This document shows, piece after piece, positions 55,060 to 62,071 of a DNA stretch of 64,000 bases (positions are counted from its first letter, which is position 1; the number at the start of each line of letters is the position of its first letter). The translations under genes were made by a program, and so were the position numbers. Source of the stretch: UBA668 sp041394605 (GTDB lineage: Bacteria > Actinomycetota > Acidimicrobiia > Acidimicrobiales > Ilumatobacteraceae); assembly GCA_041394605.1 (NCBI GenBank), contig JAWKHX010000006.1, positions 1-64,000 of the forward strand, given 5' to 3'. The notes beneath the pieces are model-generated. The model searched no databases, was not told the origin of the DNA, and saw only the letters and a program-made list of their open reading frames with translations.

Positions 55060-55072
55060 CGCCCTCGCTCCG

Positions 55073-55465
55073 TCAGGGCTCGATGCGGTGGACGGTGCCG
55101 ACGCGGTCGATCGTCCTGTCGAACGAAACAACCTTCCCCACCCCGGTCCGCTCCGCGCTGGCAACCAGGTAGGCCTCGGCGAAGTCGAGGCGATCGAGCT
55201 CATAGACCTCGATCGCACGCAGCAGCAGCACGGGATCGACGGTGATCATCGAACGCATCGTCACCAACGATCGCATCGCTGCCGCGATCTGGCCACGCGG
55301 TGCGCCGTAGAAGGACTCGAGGACGTAGACCGTTTCGGCTACCACGAGGTCGGCCAGGTGCATCTCATCCTCTTGGGCGAGGAAGGCGGTGGCACGCTCC
55401 GCCATGGCAGGCGGATCGGCGGTGAGATGGCGGACAATGACGTTCGTGTCGACGAACGCAGCCAT
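55073..55465 (-). CDS. PIN-domain ribonuclease (VapC-like toxin)
   Basis: The 130-residue product opens AAFVDTNVIVRHLTADPP with the first acidic residue of the PIN active site. It continues with LVVAETVYVLES and ends with LDFAEAYLVASAERTG, holding further acidic residues. VapC-type toxins cleave tRNA or rRNA when free of antitoxin. The ATG at 55465 overlaps the stop of the AbrB-type gene (TGATG), the usual toxin-antitoxin layout. It converges on the GntR gene, 13 bp away. Confidence 0.85.
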   Translation of the reverse strand: MAAFVDTNVIVRHLTADPPAMAERATAFLAQEDEMHLADLVVAETVYVLESFYGAPRGQIAAAMRSLVTMRSMITVDPVLLLRAIEVYELDRLDFAEAYLVASAERTGVGKVVSFDRTIDRVGTVHRIEP

Positions 55466-55710
55466 CACGAGGTCGCTGTGCGGGCGACGCGGGTGGTGCG
55501 GACGATCTCGTCCCACTCGGCGTTGCGGCGCGCGACGGGCACCCTGAAGGAACCGGCCAGGTCGAGGAACTCCGGCGTCTTGGCCAACACGGCACAGTTG
55601 CCCTCCACACGAAAGACGACGCTGTCGCCCTCGCTGACGCCGAGCGCGCCGCGGACCACCTTCGGCACCGTCAACTGCCCCTTCGAGCTCATCCTCGCTG
55701 CGATCTCCAT
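55465..55710 (-). CDS. AbrB/SpoVT-type antitoxin partner of the PIN protein
   Basis: The 81-residue protein has the swapped-hairpin DNA-binding start ARMSSKGQLTVPKVVRGALG, followed by VSEGDSVVFRVEGN, and a charged C-terminal tail suited to neutralise the toxin. Such proteins repress their own operon. A strong site AGGAGG lies 8 bp before the ATG. The gene overlaps the PIN gene and is 12 bp downstream of the frameshifted zinc-ribbon-like gene on the same strand. Confidence 0.85.
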   Translation of the reverse strand: MEIAARMSSKGQLTVPKVVRGALGVSEGDSVVFRVEGNCAVLAKTPEFLDLAGSFRVPVARRNAEWDEIVRTTRVARTATS

Positions 55711-55722
55711 TCCGGCGCCTCC

Positions 55723-56518
55723 TTACATGCAAGCGAAGGTAAGGATACACGGCACCGCCTCATACCAACCGGAGGGTCGGGGTCGCGCGGCTGACACGAC
55801 TGACGCGCTGGTGGGGAACTCGTCGAGCCAGCCGTCGTAGCCGCCGCCCTGCGGCACGCCACGGGCCGAACTGATGACCCGCCACCCTCGCCCGACGAGC
55901 AGCAGGAACAGCGCCAGCGAATCGCCCTCGTTGCACATCGCCTCCATCAGCGATGGCACCACGAGGACACGCGTGTCGAGGGTCTGTTCCAGCCGCTCGA
56001 CCAGCGCTTCCGGCGAGGTCAGCTCGTCCACCTCGACGAAGGTGCCGCACCATCGCAGGCCGACGGCCGCCAGCGCTTCCACTCCGTCCTGCACCAGGGC
56101 GGCGGAACGAACGGCGTGCCGGGGTAGTACCCGTAGCGCCCCACGGATCCTGCGGGCGGGCGCGGCGATGGGGTGTGTAGATGGGGGCGAGGATGGCGGC
56201 GTCGGTGTCCGTCAGCCCCTCGCGGAGGAGGCCACGAAGCTGCTGCGCGCCGCACGGGCACACCAGCCGGCCACCCCACTTCGTGGTTGCCAGCTTCACG
56301 GCCTGGGCACGCTCGGAGCGGTTCCGGTAGCAGAGCGGCGCGTGGCACAGCCAGCACTCCACACCGGCCGGGAGCGGGCTGACCATCGTGGCCAGCCGGT
56401 GGGGGGTGACCGCGTACTCGATGGCGATGCTCGTCGCTGTGCGATCGGTGTGCCAGTACAGGTGGTCCAGCTCGGCCTGCCGTTCGGGGCTGAGCGTGGA
56501 GGGCGGAAGCGGTGCCAT
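55723..56518 (-). CDS. Uncharacterised protein with Cys-rich (zinc-ribbon-like) segment, frameshifted
   Basis: The ATG at 56518, after GGGAGA, opens MAPLPPSTLSPERQAELDHL and a helix-turn-helix-like segment. A CWLCHAPLCY...CPCGAQQL stretch follows with four or five Cys that could hold zinc. Around 56,090-56,170 the frame changes twice. Resuming in other frames gives PAGSVGRYGYYPGTPFV, then VQDGVEALAAVGLRWCGTFV and a C-terminal half ending at the TAA at 55723. If repaired it has about 260 residues. It lies upstream of the AbrB/PIN pair on the same strand. No function is recognised. Confidence 0.5.
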
Positions 56519-56697
56519 GGCATCTCCCAGGAGGTCGTGACAGAACCTGGGAGGCGTCGAGGTCGCACTCCGAACCTGGAGCGCACCATATCGCCGCGGC
56601 GACCAGTGGCAACCCGACTGTCGCCGGACGTCGACGCCCGACTTCACGACTCCGTCGAGCGTGCCACCCAGGCGCCCTGTCGGCGACAACATGGGTG

Positions 56698-57168
56698 ATG
56701 ATGGTCGCGGTGGATGTCGAGGAGGAGTACCGGCAGCACTTCGCGGCGCTCGTTCACTATGCGACCGTCCTCGTCGGGCCGCACGACGCGATGGACATCG
56801 TCAACGACGCCGTGCTGGCCACGTTGACGCGAGGGTCACTCGACGGGGTCGACAACGTGCGGGCGTACTGGTTCCGCGCCGTCACCAACACGGCCGCCGG
56901 CTGGCACCGCAGCCGCAGCCGTCGCCGATCGCGCGAGGCCACCGCGGCCGCCCGCACGGTGCCGTCGGCAGATCTCGAATCGATGGCAGATGCGCAGCGC
57001 ACCCTGCGCGTGCTGAGCGTGCAGCAGCGAGCGGCCGTCTACCTGACCTACTGGAACGACTGGACCCCAGCCCAGATCGCCGACGTGCTCGGCGTCGGTG
57101 AAGGCACCGTTCGCAAGGCGCTGGCCCGCGGACGCGAGCGGCTTCGGGAGGTGCTCCCCCATGACTGA
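56698..57168 (+). CDS. ECF-type RNA polymerase sigma factor
   Basis: The 156-residue protein has sigma-70 region 2 (EEEYRQHFAALVHYATVLVG) and region 4 (LSVQQRAAVYLTYWNDWTPA, then ADVLGVGEGTVRKALARGRE). This is the compact ECF/SigE-like form that binds core RNA polymerase and reads special promoters. The ATG at 56698 is one of three close in-frame starts (GTG 56695, ATG 56701). Its 3' end overlaps the next gene by 8 bp, so the two are co-translated. The 179-bp gap to the divergent zinc-ribbon-like gene may hold its own promoter. Confidence 0.85.
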   Translation: MMVAVDVEEEYRQHFAALVHYATVLVGPHDAMDIVNDAVLATLTRGSLDGVDNVRAYWFRAVTNTAAGWHRSRSRRRSREATAAARTVPSADLESMADAQRTLRVLSVQQRAAVYLTYWNDWTPAQIADVLGVGEGTVRKALARGRERLREVLPHD

Positions 57169-58195
57169 CCCGCGCGACGAGCAGTTCGACCGGCAGGTCC
57201 GTGAGTTACTGACCGCCGCCGGAGGGGACGCGCCCGCCGGCAACGTCCATCTACCGACTCGGCGGATCGGCGCGCCGGCAGCCCGCGGGCGGGGGTGGAT
57301 GCTCGCAGCCGCTGTTGCGGCGGTGGTCGCCGGCGCAGCCGTCCTCATCCTGCGGAACCGGGGCGATGGGCCGGAGGCACACCGTTCCCCGCCATCCGCA
57401 GTCAGTTCCGACCCCTCCACGCCGCCGACAGCGCTTCCCCCTCCGACGACCGCCGGCCTTGACCCCGACGTGATCACGCGGCCCTACCTCGACCCGGCTC
57501 GATGCGGCAATGGATCCAAGGGCGAGTACGTCTCGACCGACATCACGTACGTCCCGTTCGCACTCGGTGTCCCGTCACCAATCCCGCTCCAGGTACTCGC
57601 CGCGCCGACGGATGGCGTGGCGAAGCCGTTCGCCGTGCTGCTGCGCCTCTTCGGCACCGGTCGCGACTTCAGCAACGACCACCCGGTCCTCATCAACGGC
57701 GTCGTGGTGTACGTCGACGTGCTCAGCAATGGCAACGGCACCGCAGCGTGGACGCTGCCGGACGGCAGCACGGGCTACCTCCGCTCCCGCGGGCTCGACC
57801 GGGCGTCGATCGAGTCGGTGGTCGCCAGGCTCAGCCCGCGCGACGCCTCGGCGCCCGTCCCAGGGTTCGACGTCGCGCCGGCCACCGATGGCAGCGAACT
57901 GGTCCTGCTGCACGAGCGGCTGAACACGCACTTCAGCGGCACGACGACCCTCTTCCAGTGCGAGGCGCCGGGCACCGGTGCGACCTATCGCGTGCGTGCC
58001 ATCGCCGGCGACCCGGTGTACGTTTACTTCGGCATCATCGACGTGCCGCGTCCCTACGCCGTCGGGGTCAACGGAACCGGCGTGATCACGATCGAGGGTG
58101 GCACCGGTGAGCTCGGCCCGACGCTCGCTGACGTCTCGGATGCCGACCTCGCCACCTGGGCTGCGCTGCCGGACCTCCCGAGCATGCCGACCTAG
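57161..58195 (+). CDS. Membrane-anchored protein co-encoded with the sigma factor
   Basis: The 344-residue product has a short charged cytoplasmic N-terminus (MTDPRDEQFDRQVRELLTAA), one membrane helix (MLAAAVAAVVAGAAVLIL) and a Pro/Ser/Thr linker. A beta-rich extracytoplasmic domain of about 240 residues follows, with two Cys. The position and topology are those of an anti-sigma factor, but no zinc anti-sigma motif (HxxxCxxC) is seen. It could be an atypical regulator or a target protein. The ATG at 57161 overlaps the sigma gene. Confidence 0.7.
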   Translation: MTDPRDEQFDRQVRELLTAAGGDAPAGNVHLPTRRIGAPAARGRGWMLAAAVAAVVAGAAVLILRNRGDGPEAHRSPPSAVSSDPSTPPTALPPPTTAGLDPDVITRPYLDPARCGNGSKGEYVSTDITYVPFALGVPSPIPLQVLAAPTDGVAKPFAVLLRLFGTGRDFSNDHPVLINGVVVYVDVLSNGNGTAAWTLPDGSTGYLRSRGLDRASIESVVARLSPRDASAPVPGFDVAPATDGSELVLLHERLNTHFSGTTTLFQCEAPGTGATYRVRAIAGDPVYVYFGIIDVPRPYAVGVNGTGVITIEGGTGELGPTLADVSDADLATWAALPDLPSMPT

Positions 58196-58228
58196 GACCG
58201 CGAGCGCGTCCCCGACGACGTGTACCGG

Positions 58229-58253
58229 CAGGGTCTGGCTCGTCCTGACCCTG
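58229..58253. terminator. Weak hairpin between convergent genes
   Basis: CAGGGTC (58229-58235) and GACCCTG (58247-58253) can form a 7-bp stem around an 11-nt loop. It lies in the 72-bp gap between the sigma-partner stop and the beta-lactamase-family stop. It lacks a U-tract. Confidence 0.35.
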
Positions 58254-58267
58254 TGGGACTCGCGCTG

Positions 58268-59394
58268 CTACCAGCGGACCTCGCCCAACTCGCGGGCGAC
58301 GCGGATGGCCCGCGGGTCGGCGCCACCAGGGAACGGACCGCGGGCGATCGTATAGCCGAACGCCACGCCGGTGTCCGGGTCGACACAGCCGACTGCGCCG
58401 CGGCACCGTCGTGGCCGAAGCTCCGGGCACCGCCCCATGCGAGCTCCTCGCTCGGCTTCTGGAAGATGATCGCGTGGGCTCGGTCCGGCTTGCTCAGCAC
58501 TTCGTCCCAGCCGCGGACCTGCTGTTGCCCGATCACTGCCACCGTCGCCGGAGAGAGCATCGCGCCGCCGTCGTCGACACCGGTCACGGCACCCGCAAGT
58601 ACGCGGGCGATGCCGCGCGCCGACGCCGTCGACGAGATCGCCGGATGACCGAACCGCCAGGACCGTTCGTCGTTGGCGGCGTCGAGCTGCCCGCCCGGAC
58701 GAGGCCCGAAGATCAGCGGCCGCAGCGGCTGGTACTCCGGCTCGGGGTACTCGGCCAGCGGCGGGATCATCGGCAGGGTTGGCGCCCGACGGTCATCCAT
58801 CCCCGCGGGGAGGCCGAGGTGGAACTCGGCGCCGAGCGGGGCACGCACCTCGCGTTCGTACACCTCGTGCAGCGTGTCGCCCGTGACCCGGAAGACCAGC
58901 TCGTCGGCCAGGTTGCCGATGGTGATCCCGTGGTAGCCGAATGCCGACCCCGGGAACCAGAGCGGGGTGGTGTCCGCCAGCCGTTCGGCGCCGGCATGGT
59001 GGTCGAGCACCTCGTCCCACGACAGCTGCGGATTCGCTTCCGGCAGCCCGGCCTGGTGCGACAGCAGTTGACGGACAGTCACCCGCCCCTTGCCGGCCGC
59101 CCCGAACTCGGGCCAGTACTCCGCCACAGGCGCGTCGAGGTCCAGCAGCCCACGCTCGACCAGCAGACCGATCGTGACCCCGATCGTGTTCTTCGAGGTC
59201 GAGTACGGCACCATCAACGAATCCGCGCGCAGGTGCGGGCCTCCCCATGCGTCGAGCACCGGGCGGCCGCCGGCGTAGGCGGCGATCTGGAACGACAGGT
59301 CCGGATCCAACCGGAGGTAACGGGCCAGCCGGGTGACGATCTGCTCCAAGCGCGGGTCGGCGGCTCCGTGCAGTGGTCCGGTCAGTTGCTCCAT
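58268..59394 (-). CDS. Serine beta-lactamase/esterase family (class C-like) protein, one frameshift
   Basis: From the ATG at 59394 the protein shows the active-site STSK tetrad in MVPYSTSKNTIGVTIG, the partner region ASP-free WFPGSAFGYHGITIG and the block VRQLLSHQAGLPE. These are marks of the EstB/beta-lactamase family, which usually acts as an esterase or peptidase. Near 58,407 a base seems lost. The neighbouring frame restores AVGCVDPDTGVAFGYTIARG and a stop at 58268. About 375 residues, cytosolic with no signal peptide. It is divergent from the lipoprotein gene. Confidence 0.8.
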
Positions 59395-59479
59395 GCCAGG
59401 CTCCTCCGTCGTCCTCGCCACCATCGTCGCCGAGCCGGAGGCCCAGGTCGAATCGGTGCCGACGACGCGCCGACGACCC

Positions 59480-60370
59480 ATGCGACTTCTGTGGCACCCT
59501 TGGCGAGTGTCAGTACGCCGATGGGTTGCCTTCATCGTCAGCGTGTCGCTGGTGGCCGCGGCCGGCTGCAGTTCGGATGCCCCACAATCGACACCCTCGG
59601 TCACGGAGCGTGCCGAAGCTCTGAGCCTGATACCGGACGGGCCGCAGCCGGTGCTCACCGTGGGCAGCTTCGATTGGAACCACCCTGCGATCCGGTTGCC
59701 GACCGACTTCCACACCACTGTTCTCTATGGGGACGGCACGCTCATCCGGTTCTTCCTGCAGACGCGGACGCGGATGGCGTATGCCACAACATCGATTCCC
59801 ACGGAACAGGTCGAGGCGATCTTGCGTCTGGCCGACGCCGCCGGCCTCGGTGACGGCGTGGCACTCCCGAACGAACCGTCCCCGGTCGAGGTCGTCGACG
59901 GCGGGTGGACGGTCATCACCCGCCGGTCCGCCAACGGGACCGGAAGAGTCATCGTCGATCAGTTGGGCAGCGACAACGACCAGTCCTCCGACCGCCGCAC
60001 GACCCTCGCCGAATTGGTGAGCGCCCTCCCCCTGGGGGACGTCGACACGTGGCCGACGATGCAGATCGAACGCTGGGCCGTCGAGAGCGCCGGTCCGCTT
60101 CCGGACCTCGCAACGGACTCCTGGCCGTGGCCGGACCTCGACCCGGGCACACTCGACTGGAAGTTCAACGACGCAGGCGTGCGCTGTGCCATCGTCACGC
60201 GGCCCGACTGGGAGTTCACGAGCGACGAGGCGGCCACGCTCGCTGGGGTCTTCCGGCGGCCGTTGCTGCCATCGGAGCGGTCGTGCGACGACGTGTTCTC
60301 ATGGAGGGCCACCCTTGCCGTCCACGAGGACGTGAGCACTCCTGACGGCCTCAGCCCGCCGTCCGTGTAG
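59480..60370 (+). CDS. Lipoprotein of unknown function
   Basis: The 296-residue product has a basic N-terminus, a hydrophobic segment and a lipobox SLVAAAGCSSD, predicting a lipid-anchored extracytoplasmic protein. The mature part contains GSFDWNHPAIRLPTDF and VVDGGWTVITRRSANG and two late Cys (VRCAIV, ERSCDD) that might pair. I recognise no family. The ATG at 59480 is chosen; a GTG at 59507 would still keep the signal. It is divergent from the beta-lactamase-family gene by 85 bp. Confidence 0.65.
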   Translation: MRLLWHPWRVSVRRWVAFIVSVSLVAAAGCSSDAPQSTPSVTERAEALSLIPDGPQPVLTVGSFDWNHPAIRLPTDFHTTVLYGDGTLIRFFLQTRTRMAYATTSIPTEQVEAILRLADAAGLGDGVALPNEPSPVEVVDGGWTVITRRSANGTGRVIVDQLGSDNDQSSDRRTTLAELVSALPLGDVDTWPTMQIERWAVESAGPLPDLATDSWPWPDLDPGTLDWKFNDAGVRCAIVTRPDWEFTSDEAATLAGVFRRPLLPSERSCDDVFSWRATLAVHEDVSTPDGLSPPSV

Positions 60371-60436
60371 TCTGCTGCCCGCTCACGGCAACCCGCTGGT
60401 TCTGTGGGCCTGAAACGCGCGGAAGCCGCAACGATC

Positions 60437-60475
60437 CAGCCCCAGATGCGGGGATGGCACGAATCAGCCCCAGAT
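60437..60475. repeat. 11-bp direct repeat upstream of the DEAD-box helicase
   Basis: CAGCCCCAGAT occurs at 60437-60447 and 60465-60475. The 219-bp gap 60371-60589 holds no gene and probably carries the helicase promoter and leader. These repeats are the only structure I see in it. Confidence 0.4.
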
Positions 60476-60589
60476 ACCCGGTAGGGTGTCGGGCGTTGTG
60501 GCGCTTCCGCCCAACGGTCGAGTGCATCGGTTGCCGGTTCCGGCGTGGCCTTTCGCAAGTACGGCCACCCCCACACAGAGAGAACCCCC

Positions 60590-62071
60590 ATGCCCACCAT
60601 GTCCCCGGCGCGCACGTTCGCGTCCCTCGGCGTGCCCGCGCCCCTCGAGGCCGCGCTCGCCACCGACGGCATCACCGAGCCGTTCCCCATCCAGACCGCC
60701 ACCCTCCCCGACACGCTCGCCGGCCGCGACGTGCTCGGCCGCGGCCGCACCGGCAGCGGCAAGACGCTGGCGTTCGCCATCCCGCTCGTCGCCCGCCTCC
60801 TCGCCAACCCGCGCCGCCCCCGCCCGGGCACGCCCCGCGCCCTCGTGCTGGTGCCCACCCGCGAGCTGGCCAACCAGGTCGCCGCCACCATCGCCCCGCT
60901 GGCGAAGGCCGCCCGCCTGCGCCACACCGTCGTCTACGGCGGGGTCGGCTTCGGCAACCAGGTCGCCGCGATGAAGGCCGGTGTCGACATCGTCGTCGCC
61001 TGCCCGGGCCGCCTGGAGGACCTGATCGGCCAGCACCACTGCCGGCTCGACCAGATCGAGATCACCGTGCTGGACGAGGCCGACCACATGGCCGACATGG
61101 GCTTCCTGCCCGGCGTGAAGCGTCTGATGGACCGCACCCCGGCGGACGGCCAGCGCCTGCTGTTCTCCGCCACCCTCGACCGCGACGTGCAGGTGCTGGT
61201 GGACCGCTACCTCCACGACCCGATCACCCACGCGCTGGACCCCGAGGACTCGCCCGTCGACGCGATGACCCACCACCTGGTGGAGACCCCGCTGGTGGAC
61301 AAGCTGGCCGTGGTGACCCGCCTGGCCGCCGGCCACGACCGCACTCTGCTCTTCACCCGCACCAAGCACGGCGCCAAGAAGCTGGTCAAGCAGCTCGGCC
61401 AGCAGGGCGTGCCCGCGGTCGAACTGCACGGCAACCTGTCGCAGAACGCACGCGAGCGCAACCTCGCCGAGTTCACCGAGGGCAACGTCACCGTCCTCGT
61501 GGCCACCGACATCGCCGCCCGCGGCATCCACGTGGACGACGTGCGCCTGGTGGTGCACGTGGACCCACCGGCCGAGCACAAGGCGTTCCTCCACCGCTCC
61601 GGCCGCACGGCCCGCGCCGGCGCCGACGGTGTGGTCGTCACGGTGATGACGCCCGAGCAGCGCAAGGACGTGCGGGACATGACCCGCAAGGCCGGCATCC
61701 GCCCGATCGTCACCGCCGGTGTCGGTGCCAGCCACCCCCTGCTGGAAGAGCTGGCCGGGCCGAAGGCGCCGCACCGCACCGTCCACATCCACCGCCCCGC
61801 TCAGCCCCAGGGCCCGACACGCAACGGCCAGGGTCGTAGCGGCCAGGGCCGCGACGGCCAGGGCCGCGACGGCCAGGCGGCTCGCAGTGGGCAGGGCCGC
61901 AACACCGGGGACCGCAGCGGGCAGGCCCGCACGGCCGACACCCGGGGCGCTACTGGCCGCGGTAGCTCGACCCCGCAGGATCGTGGTGGGCGCGCAGGCT
62001 CGCCCGCACCGGCACCTGACGGCCGTTCACGTCGACGGTCCAGGCCCCGTCAGCGACCCACGTCGCGCTGA
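60590..62071 (+). CDS. DEAD-box ATP-dependent RNA helicase
   Basis: The 493-residue protein has all core motifs: Q motif FASLGVPAPLEAAL with PFPIQ, Walker A GRTGSGKT, PTRELANQ, DEAD in VLDEADHMADMGFLPG, SAT in LFSATLDRD, and HRSGRTARAG. It unwinds structured RNA, usually for ribosome assembly or cold adaptation. The C-terminal 80 residues are a basic, disordered tail with three tandem GQGR(S/D) repeats. The tail overlaps the convergent oxidoreductase gene by 122 bp, which is unusual and may point to an error at one of the two ends. Confidence 0.92.
   Translation: MPTMSPARTFASLGVPAPLEAALATDGITEPFPIQTATLPDTLAGRDVLGRGRTGSGKTLAFAIPLVARLLANPRRPRPGTPRALVLVPTRELANQVAATIAPLAKAARLRHTVVYGGVGFGNQVAAMKAGVDIVVACPGRLEDLIGQHHCRLDQIEITVLDEADHMADMGFLPGVKRLMDRTPADGQRLLFSATLDRDVQVLVDRYLHDPITHALDPEDSPVDAMTHHLVETPLVDKLAVVTRLAAGHDRTLLFTRTKHGAKKLVKQLGQQGVPAVELHGNLSQNARERNLAEFTEGNVTVLVATDIAARGIHVDDVRLVVHVDPPAEHKAFLHRSGRTARAGADGVVVTVMTPEQRKDVRDMTRKAGIRPIVTAGVGASHPLLEELAGPKAPHRTVHIHRPAQPQGPTRNGQGRSGQGRDGQGRDGQAARSGQGRNTGDRSGQARTADTRGATGRGSSTPQDRGGRAGSPAPAPDGRSRRRSRPRQRPTSR
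61826..61870 (+). repeat. Three tandem 15-bp repeats coding GQGR(S/D)
   Basis: The unit GGCCAGGGCCGCGAC is exact at 61841-61855 and 61856-61870 and degenerate at 61826-61840. In the helicase frame it codes Gly-Gln-Gly-Arg-Asp units in an RNA-binding-type disordered tail. Confidence 0.75.

Noticed and set aside
55073..55710. A phage-defence island around the AbrB/PIN pair and TOPRIM fragment
   Set aside because: The two lie more than 30 kb apart and no other defence gene is nearby. The pair is an ordinary VapBC-like module.
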